Shown in pieces: positions 19,573 through 27,730 of a stretch of 64,000 nt of DNA. Every line of letters starts with the position of its first letter. Within the stretch, counting starts at the first letter, position 1. This DNA is from Bacillus sp. F19 (GTDB lineage Bacteria; Bacillota; Bacilli; Bacillales; Bacillaceae), in assembly GCA_023823795.1 (NCBI GenBank), contig CP085711.1, positions 434,001-498,000 of the forward strand. Reading direction: 5' to 3'. The notes under the pieces are model-generated. The model made no database searches. It had not been told where the DNA came from and saw only the letters and a list, made by a program, of their open reading frames with translations. The position numbers and the translations under genes are program-made.

Positions 19573-19866
19573 ATGCATATTGTCCATGTTTCAATTCGTG
19601 TAAAGGAGGAGTATCTTTCTTCTTTTAAAGAAGCAACAGCTGAAAATGCAAAACATAGCTTACAAGAAGCAGGAGTTATCCGCTTTGACGTTTTAGAGAA
19701 GCGGGATGATCCTTGTGAATTTCTGCTTGTCGAAGTGTACAACACACTAGAAGATCAACTAAACCACCGCGAAACAGAGCATTTTAAAAAATGGCGTATT
19801 GCAGTAACTAAAATGCTTATTGAACCGTACACATTTACAAAATATAAAAGACATCATATTATGTGA
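19573..19866 (+). CDS. Small ABM-fold protein (antibiotic biosynthesis monooxygenase/LsrG type)
   Basis: 97 residues with the typical dimeric alpha/beta barrel pattern: HIVHVSIRVKEEYLSSFKEAT, RFDVLEKRDDPCEFLLVEVYNT, HRETEHFKKWRIAV. Proteins of this fold include cofactor-free monooxygenases, LsrG isomerases and small detoxifying enzymes. The His in ETEHFKKW is commonly conserved. It is 23 bases after the IclR stop, so it is the third gene of the fae-like operon. Its role is unknown; it may act on the same small carbonyl compound as the other gene products. Confidence 0.8.
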   Translation: MHIVHVSIRVKEEYLSSFKEATAENAKHSLQEAGVIRFDVLEKRDDPCEFLLVEVYNTLEDQLNHRETEHFKKWRIAVTKMLIEPYTFTKYKRHHIM

Positions 19867-19993
19867 TATAAACACCCTTTTTTTTATGCAGCCTACCGGC
19901 TTCTTCAGAAGTTGAAAACGTTGATCTTGCAGCGCTGCATAAAAACGTGCATAACCCATAAATCCGGACAGCAAAAAACCCCTTGATAATGAA

Positions 19994-20013
19994 GTGAACC
20001 CAAAAAGTTAGAC
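19994..20013. mobile_element. Terminal remnant of an IS3-family (IS150-like) element
   Basis: GTGAACCCAAAAAGTTAGAC is the inverted counterpart of TGTCTAACTTTTTGGGCTCACT found at the transposase remnant near 44.56 kb. No transposase frame accompanies it here. A 40-codon piece ending at about 20146 (ELKTEYIRIGSTKKARKF) follows and is not recognised. Confidence 0.5.
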
Positions 20014-20219
20014 CAACGAGGAAATACTTTCAGAACTAAAAACAGAATATATCCGGATTGGCTCAACCAAAAAGGCCCGGAAATTTCATACGACCAAAAT
20101 TAATGAAATATGGGAAGAAGTCTTAAAAGATGAAAATAAGGAATAGACTTTTGTAAGTTGTGTTTTCACTTTCGCCGTGGTTTACGCGCATCTTGAAAGC
20201 TATGTTTTTTCCTATGTTT

Positions 20220-20411
20220 TCAATCAATAAAAGAGCGCTGAAGATGCCCTTCAGCGCTTTTATTGTGCCGTGTATATAATTTCACCTTTCCATCGAATTT
20301 AGAAAGGGTTATTCTGATGCCATCAAGCTTCAATTCCGTTAAAAACTTTAAATCAGAAAAAGCTTCATTCGATTTATGAAGCAACATAGGAGAAATATAC
20401 AAATAAACCAC
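20220..20411 (-). pseudogene. ATP-dependent DNA ligase N-terminal fragment (LigD/YkoU type)
   Basis: The 63-residue frame reads YISPMLLHKSNEAF followed by FLTELKLDGIRITLSKFDGKVKLYTRHN. ELKLDGIR is ligase motif I, in which the lysine is adenylated, and the flanking residues match the ligase part of bacterial NHEJ ligases. Only about 55 ligase residues remain before a stop, so the protein cannot be active. No Ku gene is visible. It lies among other relics. Confidence 0.65.
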
Positions 20412-20511
20412 CCCATCAAATTATAATGGTTTAATAGAACATAGTAATTAGTGGAGTATTGGAATTGCAGGGGAAAGTTGATAAAAATATAGCTCTATCT
20501 AACCAACAATT

Positions 20512-20685
20512 ATGACCTTCAGGTCAAAAAGGAAAGTCTTTAGGCTTCGATCTTCGATCGAATTAAAAGCTGTCGGTGGTCCTGTTTGTTTGTCTGCCTT
20601 TTGTCGTCTAATCGTAGCATGGCAACGTGCCTTGACTAGCCCCTTTCTGCCATGCTGTTATTCGTCTCTGACGAAAGGAGGTGAC
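20512..20685 (+). promoter_or_regulatory. Structured leader of a small-peptide gene
   Basis: GC-richer than its surroundings. GCATGGCA at 20617-20624 can pair perfectly with TGCCATGC at 20648-20655, and TCGTCTCTGACGA at 20671 forms a second small hairpin next to the ribosome binding site. Such folding is usual for type I toxin messages, whose translation is held back by structure and an antisense RNA; no antisense promoter was identified. Confidence 0.35.
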
Positions 20686-20799
20686 ATGGAGATCATCTTC
20701 CAAGCAATCGCAACGATTGCTAGCTGCATTAGCGCGGTTTACGCGGTTCGGAACTTCCACCGGACGCACAAGAAGCCGAAGGGCAAGCACCGGAAGTAA
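20686..20799 (+). CDS. Small membrane peptide, possible type I toxin
   Basis: 37 residues: MEIIFQAIATIASCISAVYAV, a single hydrophobic helix, followed by a strongly basic tail (RNFHRTHKKPKGKHRK). AGGAGGTGAC directly precedes the ATG at the right spacing, and a stem-loop follows the stop. Base composition is clearly more GC-rich than neighbouring genes. Size, membrane helix, charged tail and structured leader are those of type I toxin or holin-like peptides, but no sequence family was recognised. Longer in-frame versions starting at 20512 lack a ribosome binding site. Confidence 0.5.
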   Translation: MEIIFQAIATIASCISAVYAVRNFHRTHKKPKGKHRK

Positions 20800-20829
20800 G
20801 CCGGGGTGAGGGAAACCTTGCCTCGGCTT
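20798..20829 (+). terminator. Hairpin after the small-peptide gene
   Basis: AAGCCGGGG and CCTCGGCTT pair over nine positions with one G-T wobble and are followed by TCTTGCG. It overlaps the peptide stop codon, as seen for compact toxin transcripts. Confidence 0.5.
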
Positions 20830-20876
20830 TCTTGCGTGTCTTGAAGGCCGTTTTTACGTAGGTAAAGGTTTTCTAC

Positions 20877-21663
20877 CTACTTTAAAGAGTTTGTACAAGA
20901 AAACAATTCTGCTCTTTTATCTTTATATTGTGTGATTAAGTCATTTGTATTTTTATCTTCCTTTAATTCTCCATAAATCCTCATAACAGGCAAAGTTATT
21001 TTGTATGAAGGATGTTCATTAAATTCATGTATAAGTGCAAAAATGGATTCTTCAGAAATATACTTAGTTTCGTCTTTTCCCATTTCTTCAAGTTTTACAA
21101 ATTCTTCTATTGAAAGGTTACGAATTTTATAATTGTGTTCAGATATCTTAGTATCGACTTCAAAAGTAAGCTTCTCAGAGACCATTTCAAATTCTTTATA
21201 CAATTTAGTTATATTCTCAAATGTTTTGAATATATTCACGAATTTAACGTATCTATTATCCTGTTTTTTTCTAATTTTTCTAAATCAATGTAGGGAGGAA
21301 CTGCATTAATTATCTTTTTATAGTTACGAGGTATCCAAAAAAGTCCATGACTATTAGGTATAATAACAGCTGGTAAACTAAATAGTTATTTAACTCTTCT
21401 TTAAAAGATTGATATCGTTTATTTGAATATTCAAATTCTTCTTCTTCCCGTTTTTTCTTAAACATTTTATTTTCTTCTTGTAAGATTTCCATTTTCTTTG
21501 ACACCCATTTTGATACCCTTCTCTGTAACCACATTAAAAACAAACCAACAAAGATACTTCATATTAATGTGTAGATTAAACCTGACCAAAAAGCAATTTT
21601 AAAATTATCAAAATTAGCTTGTGTTTGTTGAATACCAAACAATTCAAATAAATAGTTTAACAT
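20877..21663 (-). pseudogene. Decayed gene for a membrane-anchored coiled-coil protein
   Basis: A start with GGGTGAAGAG is at 21663 and reads MLNYLFELFGIQQTQANF, then WSGLIYTLI, an in-frame TGA, and the same frame continues with FVGLFLMWLQRRVSKWVSKKMEI and a charged helix rich in Glu and Lys. Near 21345 the frame shifts (IPRNYKKIINAVPPYIDLEKLEK), and near 21240 it shifts again into a 120-residue section beginning VNIFKTFENI. One stop and two frameshifts mean that the gene is not functional. An N-terminal membrane segment and a coiled coil are visible; no family was recognised. Confidence 0.55.
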
Positions 21664-21728
21664 TCTCTTCACCCTGTGTAATAGAAATCCTAATATGCTA
21701 GGATGTAATTAATAGGGGAGGAATAGGA

Positions 21729-22343
21729 GTGAATAACGATAAAGTGGTGGATAAACGTCATTTGCGCTCTATTTTGACACGTCAAAAGTTATTAGAGGCT
21801 GCAAAGCAAGTATTTCTTGATGAAGGATTTCATAAAGCGACTATATCCCAAGTAATCAAAAAAGCACAGGTCGGCTATGGAACTGCCTATGTACATTTTG
21901 AAGGAAAGGAAGATTTATTGATTGTACTGATGGAGAACGTCATGGAGCAATTTTATGAAATTGCCGAGACTACCTTCTTTCCAAAATCGAGAGTCGAAGC
22001 AGAGCATATTATTAAAAGCCAAGCCGAAGCTTTTTTAAAAATGGCTGAGGCTGAACGCAATATGATGCAAGTCTTTGAACAGGCTATTGGGGTTTCTGCT
22101 GTTATTTCAGATAAATGGAAAGAAATCCGTGAAAAGTTTATTAACCGAATATCTAAAGACGTTGATTATGCCCAGAAAAACGGACTTGCAAGAGGTGAAT
22201 TAAACCATGTTCTTGTTGCACGCGGCTGGTTTTTCGTAAATGAAATGTATCTTTGGGAGATTGTCCGTAATGAACATCATGGTTCTGTCAAAGAGATCGC
22301 TACTACCATTACGTCTATTTACACTGCAGGCCTTTATCTATAA
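21729..22343 (+). CDS. TetR-family transcriptional regulator
   Basis: 204 residues with a GTG start 2-8 bases after GGGGAGGAATAGGA. The N-terminal HTH is TRQKLLEAAKQVFLDEGFHKATISQVIKKAQVGYGTAYVHFEGKEDL in pieces, the standard TetR recognition helix order. The C-terminal ligand domain is of ordinary length. It is transcribed towards the end of the anthranilate operon and could regulate it through a distant promoter, but its position does not prove this. TetR regulators with GTAYVHF are often linked to fatty-acid or aromatic metabolism. Confidence 0.9.
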   Translation: MNNDKVVDKRHLRSILTRQKLLEAAKQVFLDEGFHKATISQVIKKAQVGYGTAYVHFEGKEDLLIVLMENVMEQFYEIAETTFFPKSRVEAEHIIKSQAEAFLKMAEAERNMMQVFEQAIGVSAVISDKWKEIREKFINRISKDVDYAQKNGLARGELNHVLVARGWFFVNEMYLWEIVRNEHHGSVKEIATTITSIYTAGLYL

Positions 22344-22423
22344 GAATGTTTTCAAACAATAACCAAATTGCTTGGTCAATCCATTGAACATAAGAACGGA
22401 ACAAAATATAAAGATTATAAAGG

Positions 22424-22471
22424 AGCTGTTAAACATATTGTATTTGATTGATATGTTATACAGCTTTTTTT
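22424..22471 (+). terminator. Terminator of the tetR gene
   Basis: AGCTGTTAAACATAT pairs with ATATGTTATACAGCT with one bulge and is followed by seven T residues. It lies 80 bases after the tetR stop. The rest of the 22344-22656 gap holds only the opposing hairpin. Confidence 0.75.
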
Positions 22472-22559
22472 GTCATTGAACAGCGCCACTCGTTCGCCAG
22501 AAGGTCATTGTTAAGTCTTATTGAAGAAAACACCCTTCCTAACGTTTTACATAAAATAA

Positions 22560-22586
22560 CTCCTTTCGCACATAATGCAAAAGGAG
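22560..22586 (-). terminator. Terminator of the anthranilate operon
   Basis: Read on the minus strand, CTCCTTTTGCA pairs with TGCGAAAGGAG around a short loop, followed by TTATTTTAT. It lies 70 bases beyond the last gene of the operon. Confidence 0.65.
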
Positions 22587-22656
22587 CCTATCGCTTGTAT
22601 TTTCTTTATTCCATCTAGGTATTCTTCATGACTAAGAGGACACGTTTGTGCCAAAC

Positions 22657-23445
22657 TCATTCACAGGTAAATGAAACGCTTCCCAGATCTGTAAACTGAG
22701 CCATAATGGTATCACCCGGCTGAAAGCTAATGGCTTCCGAAATGGCTCCGCTTAACACGATGTCACCTTTTTTTAGGCCTTGGCCAATTTCTCCAAGTTT
22801 ATTAACCGCCCAAGCAACAGAAGCAGCAGGATGACCTAGTATAGCAGCGCCGGTGCCATTTGTGACTACTTCCGAATTTTTTGACATATACATTCCTATT
22901 TCCTTCAGGTCAATGTCTTTAGGAGATACCCATTTGCTTCCCACTAAAAATTTAGCAGAAGAACAATTATCGGCAATGACATCTGCTAGCGTAAACTTAA
23001 AGTTTAGATAACGGCTATCAATAATTTCGATTGCTGGTGCTACAAACTTAGTAACTCTTAAAATATCCTTAGCCGTTACGGATGTTCCTTGAATATCTTC
23101 ATTGATCAAGAATGCAATTTCAGGCTCTGCTTTTGGATGGATAAGTTTGTTATATTGAATTGGTTCCCATTCAAGTGCCAGCATATCATCCATTAAATAA
23201 CCATAAATCGCTTCATGGACACCCATCATCTGTTGCTTTGCCTTGCTTGTCAGTCCTAGCTTAACTCCTATTCTGCGATTCCCCGCTTGCTCTTTTCTTT
23301 GAATCAGTTTATTTTGGATTTCATAAGCTTGTTCAAAGGTTAGCTCTGGGAATTTATCGGTAATTTTAACAACTTCCCGCCTTTCTTTTTCTGCTAATAA
23401 AAGGTATTCAACGATTTCTTGGTCCGCACCTTGAATTAATGTCAT
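22657..23445 (-). CDS. mhpD: 2-oxopent-4-enoate hydratase (or paralogous 4-oxalocrotonate decarboxylase)
   Basis: 262 residues of the hydratase/decarboxylase branch of the FAH fold. Motifs GVKLGLTSKAKQQMMG, HPKAEPEIAFLINEDI (metal-binding Glu residues), APAIEIIDSRYLNFKFTLADVIADN and GHPAASVAWAVNKLGEIG are typical. The enzyme hydrates 2-oxopent-4-enoate to 4-hydroxy-2-oxovalerate, the substrate of the aldolase encoded 2 bases upstream. A second, related protein is encoded at 25.4 kb; in meta pathways one is the hydratase and the other the decarboxylase, working as a complex. The assignment here follows position beside the aldolase gene and could be swapped. Last gene of the operon. Confidence 0.85.
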   Translation of the reverse strand: MTLIQGADQEIVEYLLLAEKERREVVKITDKFPELTFEQAYEIQNKLIQRKEQAGNRRIGVKLGLTSKAKQQMMGVHEAIYGYLMDDMLALEWEPIQYNKLIHPKAEPEIAFLINEDIQGTSVTAKDILRVTKFVAPAIEIIDSRYLNFKFTLADVIADNCSSAKFLVGSKWVSPKDIDLKEIGMYMSKNSEVVTNGTGAAILGHPAASVAWAVNKLGEIGQGLKKGDIVLSGAISEAISFQPGDTIMAQFTDLGSVSFTCE

Positions 23446-23447
23446 GA

Positions 23448-24476
23448 TTATACCCCCACCTTTTTGAGTCTTGCTATTTCGGCGGCTACTTCGAGAATCA
23501 TATCCTCTTGCCCGCCCACAGCTTTCCTTTTGCCAAGCTCAATTAAAATATCTCTTGCATCAATTCCAAACCTTTGACTTGCGCGTTCAGCGTGAAGAAG
23601 AAAGCTCGAATAAACGCCTGCATATCCCATTACGAGGCTGCCTCTGCCGATTTCCTGTGAGCGTGGAATTAAGGGCTGCACAATATCCTCAGCAAGGTCC
23701 ATCATCTTATAAATATCGATTCCAAGGTCTATGTTCATCTTGTTTAGAACAGCAAGTAAAACTTCAGTTTGTGTGTTACCTGCTCCTGCACCTAGGCAGC
23801 GAACGCTTCCATCTATACGTGTTGCCCCCTCTTCAATTGCTGCAAGTGTATTGGCAAGTGCTAGTGATAAATTGTTGTGGGCATGGAAACCAATTTCAAT
23901 GTCTAAAGACTCCCTTAGTGCACGGATGCGATCCCTTACTTCATGGGGCAAAAATGCACCTGCAGAATCTGTGACATAAACGGCTTGTGCTCCATAACTT
24001 TCCATCAGTTTCGCCTGTTCTATCAGCTTTTCAATTGGCGCCATGTGTGCCATCATCAGGAAGCCTAATGTCTCCATTCCTAATTCTCTGGCCATGGTGA
24101 TATGCTGTGAAGATACATTTGCTTCTGTTACGTGGGTTGCAACCCTTACCAAGCCTGCACCTAGCTCATGCGCTTGTTTCAGTTCATGTACTGTTCCGAT
24201 ACCAGGTATCAGCAATACTGCAACCTTTGATTGGTTACATTCATCTACCGCAGCCTCGATTAATTTCATTTCATCAACAAGCGAACGTCCATATTGGAGG
24301 GTAGATCCGCCTAATCCATCACCATGGCTGACTTCAATATAATGCATTCCTGCATCATCGAGAGCCCGCGTAACCGTTCGGACTTGTTTCTCTGTATACT
24401 GATGTGCAACGACATGACTCCCATCCCGCAAGCACACTTCTGTTATCTTAATAGGTACATCCCTTTTCATTCTCAT
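23448..24476 (-). CDS. mhpE: 4-hydroxy-2-oxovalerate aldolase
   Basis: 342 residues, full length. It splits 4-hydroxy-2-oxovalerate into pyruvate and acetaldehyde using a divalent metal. ITEVCLRDGSHVVAHQ near the N-terminus is the DmpG/MhpE signature with the catalytic Arg-Asp pair, IEVSHGDGLGGSTLQYG follows, and GFHAHNNLSLALAN supplies the metal histidines. GGGAGG precedes the ATG. The aldolase forms a channelling complex with the acylating acetaldehyde dehydrogenase, whose gene is the preceding one (24-base gap). Confidence 0.95.
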   Translation of the reverse strand: MRMKRDVPIKITEVCLRDGSHVVAHQYTEKQVRTVTRALDDAGMHYIEVSHGDGLGGSTLQYGRSLVDEMKLIEAAVDECNQSKVAVLLIPGIGTVHELKQAHELGAGLVRVATHVTEANVSSQHITMARELGMETLGFLMMAHMAPIEKLIEQAKLMESYGAQAVYVTDSAGAFLPHEVRDRIRALRESLDIEIGFHAHNNLSLALANTLAAIEEGATRIDGSVRCLGAGAGNTQTEVLLAVLNKMNIDLGIDIYKMMDLAEDIVQPLIPRSQEIGRGSLVMGYAGVYSSFLLHAERASQRFGIDARDILIELGKRKAVGGQEDMILEVAAEIARLKKVGV

Positions 24477-24499
24477 GATTAATGGTCCTCCCTTCTTAT

Positions 24500-25399
24500 T
24501 TATCCTTCACCAGTTCCCATTCCAACTGTCTTCTGCCCTAAATGGACAAGAGCAAAATCTTCAGCAGCCTTCACAGCCGCTGCCGTCATGATATCTAAAT
24601 TCCCTGCATAATTTGGAAAGTAATCTCCCGCTCCTTCTACTTCAAGAAAAACGGTCACCTTATTTTCTTCAAATAATGGATCCTGTTTTAGACGATAGCC
24701 CGGCACATAATGCTTCACTGTTTTTACCATATCGTAAATGGATTCGAGTATCGCTTCCTGATCCATGTTTTTCACTTCGCAAAATACAGTGTCACGCATC
24801 AAGACAGGTGGCTCTGCGGGATTAAGGATAATAATGGCTTTCCCACGGTCTGCACCCCCTACTTCTTCTATCCCCCTACGTGTCGTAATCGTAAACTCAT
24901 CAATATTCGCCCGTGTTCCCGGACCAGCACTTTTACTTGAAATAGTAGCAATGATTTCGGCATATGTAACGTCTGCAACGCGGTTAACCGCATGAACGAT
25001 TGGAATGGTTGCCTGACCTCCACACGTAATCATATTCACATTCGACACGTTCAAGTTAGCTTCTAAATTAACTGCAGGGCAAACAAATGGCCCCTTTGCT
25101 GCAGGCGTAAGATCGATGGCAAGCTTCCCCATTTCCTTTAGGATTTTAGCATGCCTGATGTGAGTTTTCGCTGAAGTCGCATCAAAAACGATATCGGCCA
25201 AATCTGGTGAATCCACCAATCCTTGTATTCCATTTGCTATAGCATGATAGCCACGCTCATTTGCACGCTTTAGTCCATCAGATTCAGGATCGATTCCTAT
25301 CATGGCAGCAAGATCGATTACATCGCTTCTTTCAAGCTTATACATAAGGTCAGTACCGATATTTCCGGAGCCAATAATAGCTGCTTTCATTTTTTTCAC
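24500..25399 (-). CDS. mhpF: Acetaldehyde dehydrogenase (acylating)
   Basis: 299 residues. It turns acetaldehyde plus CoA into acetyl-CoA with NAD+. The N-terminal Rossmann motif [14 protein letters not shown], the catalytic cysteine in [17 protein letters not shown] and the C-terminal [15 protein letters not shown]-like segment ([12 protein letters not shown]) are diagnostic of the DmpF/MhpF family. GTG at 25399 has GGGAG 8 bases upstream; an ATG three codons in is possible. Partner of the aldolase in the final step of the operon's pathway. Confidence 0.95.
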   Translation of the reverse strand: MKKMKAAIIGSGNIGTDLMYKLERSDVIDLAAMIGIDPESDGLKRANERGYHAIANGIQGLVDSPDLADIVFDATSAKTHIRHAKILKEMGKLAIDLTPAAKGPFVCPAVNLEANLNVSNVNMITCGGQATIPIVHAVNRVADVTYAEIIATISSKSAGPGTRANIDEFTITTRRGIEEVGGADRGKAIIILNPAEPPVLMRDTVFCEVKNMDQEAILESIYDMVKTVKHYVPGYRLKQDPLFEENKVTVFLEVEGAGDYFPNYAGNLDIMTAAAVKAAEDFALVHLGQKTVGMGTGEG

Positions 25400-25412
25400 T
25401 TAAATATCTCCC

Positions 25413-26192
25413 TTACTCAAAAGTTACCGAAACATTGCCTAAATATCCGAACTGAGCTGAAATCACGTCGCCTTGTTTAACAGCAATTGCACCGGATAAT
25501 GCTCCTGGAAGAATCAATTCTCCCGCTTTTAAGGAAATGCCAAACTCATTCAATTTATTGGCTAACCAAGCAACGGCCTGTGCAGGATGACCAAGGGCTG
25601 CTGCTCCCGTCCCTGTTGTCAAAAGCTCTTCATTTTTATAAAGAGACATTCCAATTGAACGCAAATCCAATCCTTCAATCTGGCTTAACTTTTCACCTAC
25701 AACCACCTTAGCGGATGACCCGTTGTCGGCTACCGTATCTACAAGTTTGATTTTCCAATCAGCTATTCTGCTGTCAATAATCTCAATCGCAGGCACCACA
25801 TATTTAGTTGCCATTAATACATCGATATAGTTCACGTTTGGTCCAACTAAGTCTCGATCGAGAATAAAGCCTATTTCCGCCTCAACCTTCGGACTAATAA
25901 GTTCGCTTATTTTTACTGTTTGGCCATCGTTTACTTTCATATTATCTAAAAGGTGACCATAATCTGGTTCATCGACGCCAAGCATCTGCTGCATGGCTAC
26001 GCTTGTGAGCCCTACCTTTTTTCCGATCACTTTATGCCCGTCGTTTATTTTCTTTTCTATTACTTCAAGCTGGATTTGATAGGCATCTTCCACATTTAAA
26101 GCTGAATATTGCTGTGTTAGAGGGGCAATAGCTTTTTGGCTTTTTTCTGCTTCTATTAAATCATATACAACCGATCGTAATAACATATTCAT
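25413..26192 (-). CDS. 4-oxalocrotonate (2-oxohex-3-enedioate) decarboxylase
   Basis: About 259 residues from MNMLLRSVVYD; GGAAGGAG lies 8 bases upstream, and a 21-residue longer frame is not supported. It belongs to the same FAH-fold family as the hydratase at the end of the operon, with GKKVGLTSVAMQQMLGVDEPDYGHL, SPKVEAEIGFILDRDL and VVPAIEIIDSRIADWKIK. The expected reaction is magnesium-dependent decarboxylation of 2-oxohex-3-enedioate to 2-oxopent-4-enoate. It follows the semialdehyde dehydrogenase and precedes the acetaldehyde dehydrogenase, the order seen in many meta-cleavage operons. Equivalent to DmpH/NbaG. Confidence 0.85.
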   Translation of the reverse strand: MNMLLRSVVYDLIEAEKSQKAIAPLTQQYSALNVEDAYQIQLEVIEKKINDGHKVIGKKVGLTSVAMQQMLGVDEPDYGHLLDNMKVNDGQTVKISELISPKVEAEIGFILDRDLVGPNVNYIDVLMATKYVVPAIEIIDSRIADWKIKLVDTVADNGSSAKVVVGEKLSQIEGLDLRSIGMSLYKNEELLTTGTGAAALGHPAQAVAWLANKLNEFGISLKAGELILPGALSGAIAVKQGDVISAQFGYLGNVSVTFE

Positions 26193-26263
26193 CAGTCTTG
26201 CTCCTTCCACTCCTGAATTCATACATAAAAAGTGGCCCTTAAGCCACCTTTTCATTTACTAAA

Positions 26264-27730
26264 CTATAATTTCATGGTGATTGTCTTTGCTTCTGTGTAG
26301 AATTCAAAGCTATGCCGTCCGCCCTCTCGACCGATACCACTCGCTTTAGAACCTCCGAATGGGGTCCTTAAGTCACGATAGTACCAGCAATTGATCCAGA
26401 ATAAGCCCGAATTCACCTGGGCAGCTACTCGGTGTCCACGGCGAAGGTCATTGGTCCAGACAACTCCAGCCAATCCATAAATCGAATCATTGGCGATTTG
26501 AATAGCTTGTTCTTCCGTTTTAAAAGGAATTACAGCCAATACAGGTCCGAAAATTTCTTCTTGTGCTACCCTCATTTTATTATTAACATCAAAAAGCACT
26601 GTCGGCTCATAGAAATTGCCTTGGGACAAGCCTTCCACTCGTTTGCCTCCAACGGCGATTTTAGCACCTTCCGAAATTCCAATTTGCACATAATTCTCAA
26701 CTGTTTCTAAGTGCTTCTTAGAAATTAGAGCACCCATATCTGTACTTTCATCTAATGGGTCTCCAACCTTAATTTTCTTCACTGCATCCACGAATTTTTC
26801 AATGAATTTATCATAAACGGATTCCTGTACTAATAATCGTGAGCCTGCTAAGCAAATTTCCCCTTGATTTCTAAAAATCGCTTCAATGGAACCTGCTACC
26901 GCTTCATCCAAATCTGCATCTTCAAATATGATATTGGCTGACTTTCCGCCTAATTCTAGTGATACAGGAATTAAATTTGCTGCCGCATTTTTCATAACGG
27001 TTTTACCAGTTTCCGATTCTCCTACGAAAGAAATCCTTCGTACATATGGATGTGTCGTCATGGCAGTTCCTACCGTCCCGCCAGGACCTGTCAGGATATT
27101 TAGGGCACCCGGTGGAAGTCCTGCTTCGTTGGCAATTTCACCTAGCATCACTGCACTAAGCGGCGTATAGGATGCTGGCTTTACAATCACCGTATTGCCA
27201 GCTGCTAATGCTGCTGAAACTTTCCATGTCATTTGCATGAATGGCAAATTCCATGGAATGATTAAGCTCGTCACTCCTGCAGGCGCATATTTTGAATAGC
27301 TCATATGCTTGGATTGATCATAATGCTCATGGTTTATATATTTCGCCATTTCCGCGAAGAATCTTAAATTAGCTGCCGCCCGGGGGATATCAAAGTCACG
27401 GCTTTCTTTAATTGGCTTTCCTACATCAACTGTTTCGATCAAGGCCAGCTCATCAACACGTTCCATAACCAGATCTGACATTCTGCAAAGAATCTTTGAT
27501 CTCTCTTCAACAGGCATTTTGCTCCAAATGCCACTTTCAAATGTACCTTGTGCTACCTGGACAGCCATTTCGACGTCCTGCTCATTTGCGCTTGCTACCG
27601 TAGCTAGCCTTTGGTTGGTTGAAGGATTAAAAGTGTCAAACGTCTCACCGGAAATCGCGTTTACATATTCACCGTTAATAAAGAGCTTCGCATCTTTTAT
27701 GGCTATTTGTTTCTCAAGAGCCTGGCTCAT
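26264..27730 (-). CDS. 2-aminomuconate-6-semialdehyde dehydrogenase (2-hydroxymuconic semialdehyde dehydrogenase family)
   Basis: About 488 residues from MSQALEKQ; GGAGGG lies 5 bases upstream. Aldehyde dehydrogenase motifs: IPWNLPFMQMTWKVSAALAAG, VSLELGGKSANIIFEDAD (general base Glu) and RNQGEICLAGSRLLV (catalytic Cys). It oxidises 2-aminomuconate 6-semialdehyde to 2-aminomuconate with NAD+. The start overlaps the end of the deaminase gene by 17 bases, implying translational coupling. Substrate is assigned from the flanking ACMS decarboxylase and aminomuconate deaminase genes; by sequence alone it could equally be a 2-hydroxymuconic semialdehyde enzyme. Equivalent to NbaE/AmnC. Confidence 0.9.
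   Translation of the reverse strand: MSQALEKQIAIKDAKLFINGEYVNAISGETFDTFNPSTNQRLATVASANEQDVEMAVQVAQGTFESGIWSKMPVEERSKILCRMSDLVMERVDELALIETVDVGKPIKESRDFDIPRAAANLRFFAEMAKYINHEHYDQSKHMSYSKYAPAGVTSLIIPWNLPFMQMTWKVSAALAAGNTVIVKPASYTPLSAVMLGEIANEAGLPPGALNILTGPGGTVGTAMTTHPYVRRISFVGESETGKTVMKNAAANLIPVSLELGGKSANIIFEDADLDEAVAGSIEAIFRNQGEICLAGSRLLVQESVYDKFIEKFVDAVKKIKVGDPLDESTDMGALISKKHLETVENYVQIGISEGAKIAVGGKRVEGLSQGNFYEPTVLFDVNNKMRVAQEEIFGPVLAVIPFKTEEQAIQIANDSIYGLAGVVWTNDLRRGHRVAAQVNSGLFWINCWYYRDLRTPFGGSKASGIGREGGRHSFEFYTEAKTITMKL

Noticed and set aside
19882-19944. Inverted repeat TTTTATGCAGC / GCTGCATAAAA after the ABM gene as terminator
   Set aside because: The loop is about 40 bases and no T run follows on the plus strand; it may be part of an IS relic instead.
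23471-24342. Several plus-strand frames opposite the aldolase gene
   Set aside because: They lie antisense to a strongly conserved aldolase gene and have no recognisable motif or ribosome binding site.
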